From positions 1 to 64,000 of the forward strand of contig NZ_LZGN01000034.1 of NCBI RefSeq assembly GCF_001690185.1: a DNA stretch of 64,000 bases, in the 5' to 3' direction. Position 1 is the first letter of the stretch. Each line of letters opens with the position of its first letter. This DNA is from Gilliamella sp. wkB308. Lineage in GTDB: Bacteria; Pseudomonadota; Gammaproteobacteria; Enterobacterales; Orbaceae. Of this stretch, positions 31,892 through 41,255 are shown piece by piece. The notes under the pieces were generated by a model, which was not told where the DNA came from, searched no databases, and saw nothing but the letters and a program-made list of their open reading frames with translations. The translations under genes and the position numbers were made by a program.

Positions 31892-32449
31892 ATGCTAAAT
31901 GAGATTCAAAAAGAAGCGCAAGTGCGCATGGAAAAAAGTATAGATGCGTTTCAAACTCATATTTCTAAGATTAGAACAGGACGGGCATCGCCAAACTTAT
32001 TAGACGGTATTATGGTTGAATACTATGGTAGCCCAACGCCGCTTCGTCAATTAGCAAATGTGGTGGCTGAAGATGCAAGAACATTGGCTATCACCGTATT
32101 TGATAAATCATTAACACCAATGATTGAAAAAGCAATTTTATCTTCTGATTTAGGGCTCAATCCAGCGTCGGCAGGTACGGTGATTCGAGTACCATTGCCA
32201 CCACTAACAGAAGAACGTCGTCGTGATTTAACGAAAATTGTTCGTAACGAAGCAGAACAAGGTCGTGTGTCAATTCGTAATATTCGTCGTGATGCGAATG
32301 ATCAAGTCAAAGCATTATTAAAAGATAAGCAAATATCAGAAGATGATGAACGTAAATCACAAGATTTTATTCAAAAAGCAACTGACGCAGCCATTAAAAA
32401 ATTAGATGCTGTACTTGTTGATAAAGAAAAAGAGTTAATGGAATTTTAA
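31892..32449 (+). CDS. frr: Ribosome recycling factor
   Basis: RRF with EF-G splits post-termination ribosomes. The 185-aa length equals E. coli. Visible family segments are [60 protein letters not shown] and the C-terminal helix ([22 protein letters not shown]). It starts 29 nt after pyrH and ends at a clear terminator. Confidence 0.99.
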   Translation: MLNEIQKEAQVRMEKSIDAFQTHISKIRTGRASPNLLDGIMVEYYGSPTPLRQLANVVAEDARTLAITVFDKSLTPMIEKAILSSDLGLNPASAGTVIRVPLPPLTEERRRDLTKIVRNEAEQGRVSIRNIRRDANDQVKALLKDKQISEDDERKSQDFIQKATDAAIKKLDAVLVDKEKELMEF

Positions 32450-32462
32450 TTTTTAAAATTAT

Positions 32463-32492
32463 AAGCCTGATTTAAACCGTCAGGCTTTTTTG
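32463..32492 (+). terminator. Rho-independent terminator after frr
   Basis: AAGCCTGA (32463-32470) pairs with TCAGGCTT (32480-32487) across a 9-nt loop and is followed by a run of T. It closes the pyrH-frr unit before deoC. Confidence 0.88.
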
Positions 32493-32627
32493 TCTTTCTG
32501 TCACTTCACCTATTTTATCTGTTTACTGTGTTTTATCCCTAAAATCTTTTATAATATTTGGCATTTATTGCTGTTAGCGAATTATGCCTATAACTCGCTA
32601 TTTATTGAACAATTTAAGGAAATTATT

Positions 32628-33293
32628 ATGAATTATGCAAAGTATATCGATCATACTTTATTAGCAATGAATGCGACAGAAGATCAAATTCGTAAACTGT
32701 GTGATGAAGCGAAAGAATACCATTTTTATTCTGTTTGTGTGAATTCTGGTTATGTCCCGTTAGTGGCAAGCTTACTAAAAGGGAGTGATGTAAAAGTTTG
32801 TTCTGTGGTTGGTTTTCCTCTTGGTGCAATGCTAACTTCGGCAAAAGCTTATGAAACCGAAATGGCTGTAAAAGCAGGAGCTGAAGAGATTGATATGGTT
32901 ATCAATGTTGGTTGGTTAAAAAGCCAAGATTGGGATGCGGTGAAAAATGATATTGAAGCTGTGTTTAAAGCATGTGGCGCTGTACCATTAAAAGTTATTT
33001 TAGAAACATGTCTATTAACCAAAGAAGAAATTGTCAAAGTCTGTTTGATCTGTAAAGAAATCGGCGTTGCTTTTGTCAAAACCTCAACAGGATTTAGCAC
33101 ATCGGGCGCAACCGTTGAAGATGTTAAATTAATGCGTGAAACCGTTGGACAAGAAATGGGCGTTAAAGCGTCAGGCGGTATTCGAGATCGTCAAACTGCT
33201 GAAAAAATGGTACAAGCGGGCGCAACACGGTTAGGTGCTAGTGCAGGCATTGCTATTGTGTCTGGTTCATCAACTTCAACAAGCAGTTATTAA
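32628..33293 (+). CDS. deoC: Deoxyribose-phosphate aldolase
   Basis: DeoC cleaves deoxyribose-5-phosphate to acetaldehyde and glyceraldehyde-3-phosphate in deoxynucleoside catabolism. The 221-aa protein is of the short bacterial/Gram-positive-like DERA type rather than the 259-aa E. coli form. Key segments are [33 protein letters not shown] and FVKTSTGF with the Schiff-base Lys. The ATG at 32628 has TAAGGA upstream; the longer frame from 32490 is not needed. A TATAAT (32550-32555) may be its -10. It is placed between frr and dxr, which are adjacent in enterics. Confidence 0.96.
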   Translation: MNYAKYIDHTLLAMNATEDQIRKLCDEAKEYHFYSVCVNSGYVPLVASLLKGSDVKVCSVVGFPLGAMLTSAKAYETEMAVKAGAEEIDMVINVGWLKSQDWDAVKNDIEAVFKACGAVPLKVILETCLLTKEEIVKVCLICKEIGVAFVKTSTGFSTSGATVEDVKLMRETVGQEMGVKASGGIRDRQTAEKMVQAGATRLGASAGIAIVSGSSTSTSSY

Positions 33294-33303
33294 TATTATT
33301 GAT

Positions 33304-34485
33304 ATGAAAAACATCGCAATTTTAGGTTCAACAGGATCAATAGGCTGTAGCACTTTATCGGTCATTCGGCAAAATCCAACATTATTTAACGCTTATGTGC
33401 TAGTGGGTGGCAGTAATGTAGAGAAAATGACTGAACAATGCCAAGAATTTAAACCCCACTATGTGGCAATGGCAAGTGAACTAGCTGCACAGCAGCTTAA
33501 AGCAAATCTTGTTGATCTAAAATTGGATATTGAAGTATTAAGTGGTGAACAAGCTATTTGTGATTTAGCACAGTTGCCCGAAGTTCACCAAGTCATGGCT
33601 GCCATTGTGGGCGCTGCTGGATTAAAACCGACGCTTGCGGCAATTGAAAAAGGTAAACGTATTTTACTGGCTAACAAAGAGTCTTTGGTGACTTGTGGAC
33701 ATCTGTTTATGCAAGCAGTGAAGCGTTATGGGGCAGAACTGTTACCCGTTGATAGTGAACATAATGCAATTTTTCAAAGCCTGCCTACCGCCGTTCAGCA
33801 TGATCTTGGGTTTGCTAATTTGGTTGATCATGGTGTAACCAAAATTGTGTTAACTGGCTCTGGTGGCCCTTTTCGAGATTGGGCAGTCAATCAATTATCT
33901 TCGGTATCACCTGCACAAGCAATTGCGCATCCTAATTGGTCAATGGGAAGAAAAATTTCTGTTGATTCGGCAACGATGATGAATAAAGGTTTAGAATATA
34001 TTGAAGCACGTTGGTTATTTAATGCCAGCGCTGAGCAAATGGAAATCATCGTCCATCCACAATCAATCATTCATTCAATGGTTCGTTATCAAGATGGCAG
34101 TGTTATTGCTCAATTAGGTGTGCCTGATATGCGAACACCTATCGCTTATTCTATGTCTTATCCATTACGTATCACATCTGGTGTGGCTGATTTAGATTTT
34201 ACTCAGATGTCATCACTGACGTTTAATACACCTGATTTTAATCGTTATCCTTGCTTAAAATTAGCTATTGAGGCTTCTTGTCAAGGGCAAGCCGCAACCA
34301 CTGCCCTTAATGCGGCCAACGAAGTGGCGGTTGAAGCATTTTTGCAAAATAAAATTGGTTTTATGGATATTGCCAAACACGTGTCGGCAACATTAGATAA
34401 ACTTGTTTTACCTGAACCAACCACTATTGAGGACGTTGTGGCAATCGATACTTGGGCTAGAGCACAATCAGTCAAGGTGAATTAA
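33304..34485 (+). CDS. dxr: 1-deoxy-D-xylulose 5-phosphate reductoisomerase
   Basis: Dxr (IspC) makes MEP from DXP with NADPH in isoprenoid synthesis and is the fosmidomycin target. The 393-aa protein (E. coli 398) has the NADPH-binding ILGSTGSIG at residues 5-13, LANKESLV, the metal and substrate region [11 protein letters not shown], and GSGGPFR. It starts 10 nt after deoC. uppS, cdsA, rseP and bamA do not follow; the 3' end overlaps convergent maa by 4 nt. Confidence 0.97.
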   Translation: MKNIAILGSTGSIGCSTLSVIRQNPTLFNAYVLVGGSNVEKMTEQCQEFKPHYVAMASELAAQQLKANLVDLKLDIEVLSGEQAICDLAQLPEVHQVMAAIVGAAGLKPTLAAIEKGKRILLANKESLVTCGHLFMQAVKRYGAELLPVDSEHNAIFQSLPTAVQHDLGFANLVDHGVTKIVLTGSGGPFRDWAVNQLSSVSPAQAIAHPNWSMGRKISVDSATMMNKGLEYIEARWLFNASAEQMEIIVHPQSIIHSMVRYQDGSVIAQLGVPDMRTPIAYSMSYPLRITSGVADLDFTQMSSLTFNTPDFNRYPCLKLAIEASCQGQAATTALNAANEVAVEAFLQNKIGFMDIAKHVSATLDKLVLPEPTTIEDVVAIDTWARAQSVKVN

Positions 34486-35033
34486 AGCGTTTTATACTTT
34501 CGACAGGGTGCGCCCATGGCGACCACATTTGAAGGGATATCGCGATCAACAATGCTTCCGGCTGCGATAACAGTATTATCACCGATAGTCACATTAGGCA
34601 GTACAATCACATTACCGCCAATCCAAACGTTATGACCAATAGTAATTGGTTTTGCAAATTCAAGACCACGGCATCGTGTTTGACTATCAAGTGGATGCCC
34701 TGAAGTGTAAAAGCCACAATTAGGTGCAACAAGCACATTATCACCAAATGTAATTTTAGCCGCATCAAGCATGATGCAATTAAAATTGGCGAAAAAGTTT
34801 TCACCAATTTCAATATTATAACCGTAATCACATTGGAATCCCGGCATTATCGTAAACTGCTCTCCTGTTTTTCCGAGTAGCGTTTGAAATAGTTCATATC
34901 GCTGTTTTTCAGCAAGGGGGGATAATTGATTGATTTGAAAGCAGAGATCTTGAGCATAAAGCCGATCGTTAGCCAATAAATGGATACTAGGATCATACAA
35001 TAACCCAGCTAACATTTTTTCTTTTTCTGTCAT
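34482..35033 (-). CDS. maa: Maltose/galactoside O-acetyltransferase-like (left-handed beta-helix) enzyme
   Basis: A 183-aa hexapeptide-repeat acetyltransferase of the Maa/LacA group that transfers acetyl from acetyl-CoA to sugars. It opens [24 protein letters not shown]-like and has the catalytic His segment TSGHPLD, the loop [14 protein letters not shown] and the C-terminal helix repeats ([17 protein letters not shown]). It is 4 nt downstream of cscK, so it probably belongs to the sucrose locus and might detoxify excess sugar. The true acceptor is unknown. Confidence 0.88.
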   Translation of the reverse strand: MTEKEKMLAGLLYDPSIHLLANDRLYAQDLCFQINQLSPLAEKQRYELFQTLLGKTGEQFTIMPGFQCDYGYNIEIGENFFANFNCIMLDAAKITFGDNVLVAPNCGFYTSGHPLDSQTRCRGLEFAKPITIGHNVWIGGNVIVLPNVTIGDNTVIAAGSIVDRDIPSNVVAMGAPCRKYKTL

Positions 35034-35037
35034 TGAA

Positions 35038-35997
35038 TTACGCCATTTGTTTAGCCGTTAATGCGGGATTATCGCTAATAAATGATTGTAAAAATGCGCT
35101 ATCAGGCAGTGCCGTTAATGCGCCTTTTTGAGTTGTGGCTAAAGCGCCACAAGCACTGGCAATAGTCATCATACTTTCTAGCATGAGTTTATCTTCTGGC
35201 ATTCCCGATGACGCAATGCTACTTAATAAACCTGCGACAAAAGCGTCACCAGCTCCGGTTGTGTCAACACTATTGACATGGTAGGAATCAAATGAAAATG
35301 TTTTACCTTGCCATACGACAATGCTGCCATCTCGTCCTTTAGTCACCAATTTTAGTGGGGCATTATAGTGTTGTTGAAGTTTATTTAATGCTTCATGCCA
35401 ATCTTGACTTTCTGTCAACCAAAACAGCTCTTCATCAGATAGTTTAAGAATATCTGCATCGTGACAAAACTGCGTAATAATGGTGCGCATTTCGTCTTTA
35501 TCTTTCCACATTTGCTCCCGTAAATTAATGTCAAAACTAATTAACCCCTGTTTAGCTGTTAGATCTTCAATAGCGGTTTTAAGTGTTTGTCGACAAGTTT
35601 GCCCAACTAATGCCAAAGAACAAAAATGTAAAATGTCTTGATTAAAATGGGGTATTGCTTGTTTTGAAAGAAATTGATCGGCGGACGGCGAGACTAAAAA
35701 AGTAAAGCTGCGTTCGCCATTTTTACCTAAATCGACAACAACTGTACTGGTTCGATGAAGATCGTCTTTTTCAAGGCTTTGGCAGTCTACATGATATTCT
35801 TTGAATGTTTTTTCCATAAAGTGACCAAACGGATCATTACCGACACGGCCGATAAATGCCGAAGGAAGACCTAACTTAGCCACACCAATAGCAACATTTG
35901 CAGGCGCACCCCCTGCACAAGCTTGATAATTCATATCGCCAAATGGCAATAAATCAATAACCGCATCGCCAAGAGACCAGACTTTAGTATTATTCAT
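35038..35997 (-). CDS. cscK: Fructokinase (PfkB family) of the sucrose locus
   Basis: A 319-aa ribokinase-fold kinase that phosphorylates the fructose released from sucrose. The N-terminal PfkB signature GGAPANVAIGVAKLG (about 29-43), GRVGNDPFG and the C-terminal DTTGAGDAFVAGLL (catalytic Asp and anion hole) are present. Its position next to cscA and the shared operator region support fructose as substrate. It reads leftward with maa and diverges from cscA, separated by 283 bp of regulatory sequence. Confidence 0.92.
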   Translation of the reverse strand: MNNTKVWSLGDAVIDLLPFGDMNYQACAGGAPANVAIGVAKLGLPSAFIGRVGNDPFGHFMEKTFKEYHVDCQSLEKDDLHRTSTVVVDLGKNGERSFTFLVSPSADQFLSKQAIPHFNQDILHFCSLALVGQTCRQTLKTAIEDLTAKQGLISFDINLREQMWKDKDEMRTIITQFCHDADILKLSDEELFWLTESQDWHEALNKLQQHYNAPLKLVTKGRDGSIVVWQGKTFSFDSYHVNSVDTTGAGDAFVAGLLSSIASSGMPEDKLMLESMMTIASACGALATTQKGALTALPDSAFLQSFISDNPALTAKQMA

Positions 35998-36037
35998 TTT
36001 ATTACTCGATATAATATTTGGTTAATAGGGTTTAAGG

Positions 36038-36087
36038 TGTGTGAATAAGTTGACGATATTTTAATTGATATCGTCTTTTGCACACAG
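36038..36087. repeat. Nested inverted repeat in the cscK leader
   Basis: GACGATAT (36052-36059) and ATATCGTC (36068-36075) form a perfect 8-bp stem, flanked further out by GTGTGTG and CACACA, which can extend pairing. It lies 40-90 bp upstream of the cscK ATG. It could be an mRNA leader hairpin or a protein-binding site; nothing in the sequence decides. Confidence 0.4.
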
Positions 36088-36150
36088 ATTAAACCAAGTT
36101 TAATAATTAGTCATTCGCCATAGACTAAATCATTTCAAAAAAAATTCATT

Positions 36151-36219
36151 GTTAACGTTAAAAATGTGTGACTTTCATCACATATTTTATCGCTTAATTT
36201 ATCTATAGTTAACGTTAAC
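36151..36219. promoter_or_regulatory. CscR-type operators and CRP site between cscK and cscA
   Basis: Two LacI-family-like palindromes, GTTAACGTTAAA (36151-36162) and the perfect GTTAACGTTAAC (36208-36219), flank a perfect CRP site TGTGACTTTCATCACA (36167-36182). The same palindrome occurs twice before cscB, so CscR (37.8 kb) is the likely repressor. CRP-cAMP would add catabolite control of the divergent cscK/cscA promoters. Confidence 0.75.
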
Positions 36220-36280
36220 AATTAAATTAATATACCATATAATCAGATAAATCTGATATTGGGTGAACAAAGGGGATTTT

Positions 36281-37750
36281 ATGTCTACTGCTATTGATAA
36301 AGCAAATCAAGCTGTTTTGCAATTAGAAACGACCATGAATAAACAGTATTACCCACATTTTCATTTAGCACCACAATCGGGATGGATGAACGATCCAAAT
36401 GGTTTGATTTACTTTAAAGGGCGGTATCATGCCTTTTATCAACATCATCCTTATGATGAAAACTGGGGACCGATGCATTGGGGACACGCTGTTAGTGATA
36501 ACTTAGTGACATGGCGAAGATTACCTATAGCCATTGCACCCGATCAAGAGTTTGATAAAAGTGGCTGTTTTTCTGGTTCAGCAGTCGAAAAAGATGGTGA
36601 ATTATGCTTAATTTATACGGGTCATATTTGGTTAAATGGTCAAGGGAACGATGAGCAAATTCGGCAAACCCAATGCCTTGCTATTAGTAAAGATGGTATC
36701 CATTTTGAAAAACAGGGAACGATTTTAACGCCCGAAGATGGCATCATGCATTTTCGTGATCCTAAAGTTTGGCAACAAGATGGGATATGGTGGATGGTTG
36801 TCGGTCAGCGAGATCGCAACGATGTGGGCAAAGTTTTACTGTTTCGCTCACACGATCTTAAAAAATGGCAATTTGATCATGTTGTGATTAGTGATATTGA
36901 TCCTGATGTTTATATGCTCGAATGCCCTGATTTTTTTCCATTAGGTGACAAATGGATTTTAATGTTTTCTCCGCAAGGTATGAAAGCTAAAGGTTACCAA
37001 TATCGTAATCGGTTCCAATCAGGTTATATTGTTGGTGATTGGCAACCAGGACAGCAATTTTCGGTTATTAAACCTTTTCAAGAAATGGATTTTGGTCATG
37101 ATTTTTATGCCCCTCAATCGTTTCTTGCAGCAGATGGACGCCGAATTATTTTTGCTTGGATGGATATGTGGGAATCAGTCATGCCAAGTAAAAAAGATAA
37201 ATGGATGGGAGCATTTACTTTACCCCGTGAATTGATCCTAGATGCAGACAATAATGTTCGTAACCGACCGATTAAAGAACTTGAAGTATTACGTGAAAAA
37301 CCTCAATCATTAACCAATATTTTGCTGAGTAGTGAATTAAAAAATACGTCGATTGAATCAATTAGTTGTGAACTTAACGTCGAAATTGATCTTACTGAAA
37401 GTAATGCAGAACGTTTTGGCTTGCAACTGGCAGCAACTGAAGATGGTAAACAAGCGACATTGTTATTTATTGATTTACAATCTAATCGTATTGTACTTGA
37501 TAGAAGTCTTTCGGGTTTAGAGCTTAAAGGTTACCGTAGTGTGCCGTTACCAAAAACCGATAAGTTAAGCTTACATATTTATGTTGATGCATCATCAGTA
37601 GAAGTTTTTGTGAATAATGATTTATATAGCTTGTCTAGTCGAATTTACCCTAAATTACCTGCGACAAGAAAGGTGAATTTATTTGCAGAAAATGGGCAGG
37701 CTAAAATAATTAAATTAGAAAGCTGGCAATTAAAATCAATCTATCAATAA
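36281..37750 (+). CDS. cscA: Sucrose hydrolase (GH32 invertase)
   Basis: Cytosolic GH32 beta-fructosidase that splits sucrose. The 489-aa protein has the five-bladed propeller motifs WMNDPNG (nucleophile Asp38), the FSGSAV segment, FRDP (transition-state Asp) and ECPD (acid/base Glu), then a C-terminal beta-sandwich from about 340. No signal peptide. ATG 36281 follows AAAGGGG; an in-frame GTG at 36263 is less likely. The locus has a permease rather than a PTS, so free sucrose rather than sucrose-6-phosphate is the likely substrate; ScrB-type enzymes are close relatives. Confidence 0.94.
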   Translation: MSTAIDKANQAVLQLETTMNKQYYPHFHLAPQSGWMNDPNGLIYFKGRYHAFYQHHPYDENWGPMHWGHAVSDNLVTWRRLPIAIAPDQEFDKSGCFSGSAVEKDGELCLIYTGHIWLNGQGNDEQIRQTQCLAISKDGIHFEKQGTILTPEDGIMHFRDPKVWQQDGIWWMVVGQRDRNDVGKVLLFRSHDLKKWQFDHVVISDIDPDVYMLECPDFFPLGDKWILMFSPQGMKAKGYQYRNRFQSGYIVGDWQPGQQFSVIKPFQEMDFGHDFYAPQSFLAADGRRIIFAWMDMWESVMPSKKDKWMGAFTLPRELILDADNNVRNRPIKELEVLREKPQSLTNILLSSELKNTSIESISCELNVEIDLTESNAERFGLQLAATEDGKQATLLFIDLQSNRIVLDRSLSGLELKGYRSVPLPKTDKLSLHIYVDASSVEVFVNNDLYSLSSRIYPKLPATRKVNLFAENGQAKIIKLESWQLKSIYQ

Positions 37751-37759
37751 TGAGTCATT

Positions 37760-37788
37760 AACCCACCATTATATCTGGTGGGTTTGTC
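37760..37788. terminator. Bidirectional terminator between cscA and cscR
   Basis: AACCCACCA and TGGTGGGTT form a perfect 9-bp stem with a 7-nt loop, followed by TTG on the plus strand. It lies 10 nt after cscA and 8 nt after the convergent cscR stop. Confidence 0.75.
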
Positions 37789-37795
37789 ACTATGT

Positions 37796-38800
37796 CTATA
37801 AAGATTGGCGTTGTAAAAATGCTGATGCAACTTGTGTTACCGTTTTTTGGGTTTGACCTGTAATGATATGTAAAGCTGCTTGTTCGCCTATTTCATAATG
37901 GGGAAGCTGTACCGTCGTTAAAGGGGGATAAAAAAGCTCGCCGGTACCTACCATATTATCATAGCCTAAAACAGCAATATCGTTAGGTATATGGAAACCA
38001 TTACTTAATAAATATTGATAAGCCACAAAAGCGATCCGATCATTACCACAAATTAATACATCAAATTCAGGTTTTTTAGCACAGTGTTGTTTTAATATTT
38101 CAACTGTCATCATATATTCTTGTGCAAGATTACCTTGAGATGTGGATGTATGATAACTAATTAGGTCATCTAAATTTTTACCTGCATCAAGCCAAGCTTG
38201 TTCTGCTGCTTGACGTCTAATGCTACCGGCTAAAGTATGTTCGGATAAATAGATACAAAGCGGTTTTTGATAACCTTTATTAATGACTTGCTGCATTGCT
38301 TGGTACTGACCCGAGTAGTCATCAGGAATATAACAAGCTAACTGTTCAGAATCACTAATACAGTTGGCGAGCACCACATTTTTACCAAGTAATCTTTCAG
38401 GAAGTTCAACTTTTCTTAGTCCCATGGTGGTGTAAATAATGCCATTAGGGCGATAAGACAATAATGTGTTAATGGCATGATTTGCGTCTTTATCGTCAAA
38501 TAAATTGACAATAAACGTATTCCAGCCATGTTGTTGGGCTGTTCGTTCAATAGCTTGTAGCAGTTCAACTGAAAACGGTGTCGTGGCGGTTTCTAGTGCT
38601 AAGACACCGATAGCATGTGGGCCAGAATGATCACCACGTATTTTTCGTGCCGATAAATCGGGAACATAATTGAGTTGTTCAATTGCTTCTTTTACCCGTT
38701 TATACGTTTCTTTATTTAATTTTTCAGGATTATTGATTGCACGCGAAACAGTCATCAAAGAAACCGATGCTAACTTTGCGACATCCTTAAGTGAAGCCAT
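37796..38800 (-). CDS. cscR: LacI-family sucrose operon repressor
   Basis: A 334-aa LacI/GalR repressor: the N-terminal helix-turn-helix LKDVAKLASVSLMTVSRAIN (residues 4-23) and hinge, then a periplasmic-binding-protein-like sugar domain. It is flanked by cscA and cscB and diverges from cscB across a region with two tandem operator-like palindromes, so autoregulation and control of all csc units is likely. The inducer (sucrose, fructose or a phosphate) cannot be told from sequence. Confidence 0.92.
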   Translation of the reverse strand: MASLKDVAKLASVSLMTVSRAINNPEKLNKETYKRVKEAIEQLNYVPDLSARKIRGDHSGPHAIGVLALETATTPFSVELLQAIERTAQQHGWNTFIVNLFDDKDANHAINTLLSYRPNGIIYTTMGLRKVELPERLLGKNVVLANCISDSEQLACYIPDDYSGQYQAMQQVINKGYQKPLCIYLSEHTLAGSIRRQAAEQAWLDAGKNLDDLISYHTSTSQGNLAQEYMMTVEILKQHCAKKPEFDVLICGNDRIAFVAYQYLLSNGFHIPNDIAVLGYDNMVGTGELFYPPLTTVQLPHYEIGEQAALHIITGQTQKTVTQVASAFLQRQSL

Positions 38801-38885
38801 AGTTAAATCCTTTTGCTCAGCATTAAAAGGTTAATAATTAGTAATTACTTAATGTGATGATACCACAAATAAAAATGATAAAAAG

Positions 38886-38974
38886 TGTGAGGAATGTAAC
38901 ATTTATGATATCTGATTCTATCTATTTAGTTTCATTTATGACAATAATGTTAACATTAACATGTTAACGTTAAA
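38886..38974. promoter_or_regulatory. CscR-type operators and CRP-like site between cscR and cscB
   Basis: GTTAACATTAAC (38949-38960) and GTTAACGTTAAA (38963-38974) lie in tandem 14 bp apart, 27 bp before the cscB ATG. Upstream is TGTGAGGAATGTAACA (38886-38901), a CRP site with one mismatch in the second half. The spacing differs from the cscK/cscA region, where the two palindromes are 57 bp apart. Confidence 0.7.
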
Positions 38975-39000
38975 CTTCCATAATATAAGAGTACTAAAAT

Positions 39001-40248
39001 ATGAAAACGATAGAAACGGTAGAAAATAAAAATTATTGGTTCTCATCAGGTTATCTTATAACCTTTTATGCAGCATGGTCTCTTTGGTGGTCTTTTTACG
39101 CCATATGGCTAAAAAGTACAATTGGATTATCGGGCGAGCAGTTAGGAATTGTTTACGCAGCCAACTCTGCCGCCGCAATGTTTTTTATGATCTTTTATGG
39201 CATTATTCAAGATAAATTGCAAATCGGTAAAGCAGTTATTACGTTTCAAAGTATTATGATGTTGCTGATTGGCCCATTTATGATTTATGTCTATGAACCC
39301 TTATTAAAACACGATTTTATTCTTGGTGCTTGCATTGGTGCGCCGGTATTAAGCGCTGGGTTTATCTCTGGATGTGCTTTAGTTGATTCTTTTATTGAGC
39401 GGATTAGTCGATTATTTGGTTTTGAATTTGGTCCAGCGCGTTTTTGGGGATCATTTGGTTATGCTGCAGCAACCTTTTTTGCCGGTATTTTATTTGGTAT
39501 AAACCCACATATTAACTTTTGGATGGCATCGGCTGTTGCCGCAATCTTTTTTACTATTAATATCGTATTTAAACCTAAACATTATTCGGAATCCTCATCA
39601 GGAAGTGATAACAATCTTGTTGCTGAAAAAACATCAACTATTCCAACGATGAGTGAAATAGTGTCCTTATTTGGCATGAAAAAGTTTTGGTTATTTGTTT
39701 TTTTTATTATTGGAACCAATAGTTTTTATACCATTTACGATCAGCAATTATTTCCTAATTTCTATACCACCTTTTTTACTCAACAAGAATGGGGTTACAA
39801 AGTATATGGTTATTTGAACTCCTTCCAAGTTTTTTTAGAAGCTATCTGTATGATTTTAGCCCCATACTTAATTTATAAAATTGGCGCTAAAAAAGCGTTG
39901 TTAGTGGCGGCATTAGTGATGATTTGTCGAATTGCATTATCAGCAACATTAGATAATGTGTATTTGATTTCATTAGTGAAACTTTTTCATGCTATTGAAA
40001 CCCCGTTATTTATTTTAGCTGTATTTAAATATGTTGTTGCGAATTTTGATGAAAGATTATCTTCGACATTATATTTAGTTGGTTTTAATATCTCATCAAA
40101 TATTGGGGTTATTGTGCTTTCATGGTTAGTCGGAAAATTATTTGATACTACCGGATATTCAACTACATTTTATACCCTTGCCGGTATTGTTCTCTTCATT
40201 TTGGTCATTGCTATATTTACCTTGTGTGATGAAAAAAAGCTAAGCTAG
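39001..40248 (+). CDS. cscB: Sucrose:proton symporter CscB (MFS, oligosaccharide:H+ symporter family)
   Basis: A 415-aa twelve-helix inner-membrane permease. It aligns along its length with E. coli CscB: WSLWWS.YAIWLK, FYGIIQDKL, GPFMIYVYEPLL, FGPARFWGSFGYA, PHINFW, DQQLFPNFY, YGYLNSFQVFLEAICM, KLFHAIE and NFDERLSSTLYL. These include LacY-family proton-relay positions. It brings unmodified sucrose into the cell, consistent with intracellular CscA. ATG 39001 is used. Confidence 0.94.
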   Translation: MKTIETVENKNYWFSSGYLITFYAAWSLWWSFYAIWLKSTIGLSGEQLGIVYAANSAAAMFFMIFYGIIQDKLQIGKAVITFQSIMMLLIGPFMIYVYEPLLKHDFILGACIGAPVLSAGFISGCALVDSFIERISRLFGFEFGPARFWGSFGYAAATFFAGILFGINPHINFWMASAVAAIFFTINIVFKPKHYSESSSGSDNNLVAEKTSTIPTMSEIVSLFGMKKFWLFVFFIIGTNSFYTIYDQQLFPNFYTTFFTQQEWGYKVYGYLNSFQVFLEAICMILAPYLIYKIGAKKALLVAALVMICRIALSATLDNVYLISLVKLFHAIETPLFILAVFKYVVANFDERLSSTLYLVGFNISSNIGVIVLSWLVGKLFDTTGYSTTFYTLAGIVLFILVIAIFTLCDEKKLS

Positions 40249-40279
40249 AATCTTCATTATCATCGTAAAAATCGTCAAA

Positions 40280-40308
40280 AAATGGAAGCAGATTGTTTCC
40301 ATTTTGCT
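40280..40308 (+). terminator. Possible terminator after cscB
   Basis: AATGGAA and TTTCCATT flank an 8-9 nt loop and are followed by a T-rich stretch. The stem is short, about 7 bp, so the call is moderate. It lies about 35 nt after the cscB stop. Confidence 0.5.
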
Positions 40309-40402
40309 ATTTAAATGATGATAATAAAATACAATACTTGCTTACTTGATAAGTTTGCGAAACAATGTTGACTATTGTGATTAATATTTATAGGTCGTCG
40401 TT

Positions 40403-41251
40403 GTGAACATTACGAAAAAAGTGGTTGAAGCAGATAGGTTGTGGCATACCATTCGGCAAGAAGCTTCCCAATTAGTTGAAAGTGAGCCAATGTTAGCAAG
40501 TTATTTCCATGCAACTTTACTCAATCATAAAAACTTGGGTAGTGCATTAAGTTATATTTTAGCGAATAAACTCGTTACCCAAGTAATGCCGGCAATTGAA
40601 ATTCGTGAAATTGCACGACAAGCTTATGAGGCAGATACCACGATTATTCAATCAGCAGTGACGGATATCTTAGCTGTTTATGTACGCGATCCAGCAACTA
40701 ACTACTATTCGACCCCTTTACTTTATTACAAAGGTTTTTTATCGTTACAGGCTTATCGAATTGCCCATTGGCTTTGGAAACAAAATCGTAAATCGCTAGC
40801 TATTTTTTTACAAAGTCAAATCGCCATTGTTTTTGGTGTTGATATTCATCCAGCGGCGCAAATTGGCTGCGGTGTAATGTTTGACCATGCAACCGGTATT
40901 GTAATTGGTGAAACAGTTGTTATTGAAAATGATGTATCGATTTTGCAATCAGTGACCTTAGGTGGTACAGGTAAAGAAAACGGTGATCGGCATCCTAAAA
41001 TTCGTGAAGGGGTAATGATAGGCGCTCACTCTACGATATTAGGCAATATTGAAATCGGAAAAGGGGCAAAAATTGGTGCTGGTTCGGTCGTGTTAGAGCC
41101 TGTTCCTGAGCATACAACTGTTGCCGGTGTGCCAGCGAAAGTGGTTGGATGCCCTGACTGTGAAAAACCAGCCTTAAATATGAATCAAGATATCTTATAT
41201 GAAAAAGAGGTGGTTTCAATTTCCGTCGACATTGATCGACGGAAGAACTAA
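40403..41251 (+). CDS. cysE: Serine O-acetyltransferase CysE
   Basis: CysE makes O-acetylserine from serine and acetyl-CoA, the precursor of cysteine. The 282-aa protein has the N-terminal helical domain (SATase_N) and a left-handed beta-helix with GVDIHPAAQIG, MFDHATGIVIGET (catalytic His/Asp), TLGGTGK and the C-terminal VPAKVVG followed by a tail that ends in charged residues, not the Ile that docks CysK in E. coli. Translation starts at GTG 40403. Separate unit between cscB and mscS. Confidence 0.95.
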   Translation: MNITKKVVEADRLWHTIRQEASQLVESEPMLASYFHATLLNHKNLGSALSYILANKLVTQVMPAIEIREIARQAYEADTTIIQSAVTDILAVYVRDPATNYYSTPLLYYKGFLSLQAYRIAHWLWKQNRKSLAIFLQSQIAIVFGVDIHPAAQIGCGVMFDHATGIVIGETVVIENDVSILQSVTLGGTGKENGDRHPKIREGVMIGAHSTILGNIEIGKGAKIGAGSVVLEPVPEHTTVAGVPAKVVGCPDCEKPALNMNQDILYEKEVVSISVDIDRRKN

Positions 41252-41255
41252 CCCA

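Noticed and set aside
32490-32627. N-terminal extension of deoC
   Set aside because: It begins in the frr terminator T run and covers the promoter-like TATAAT; DERA homology starts at 32628.
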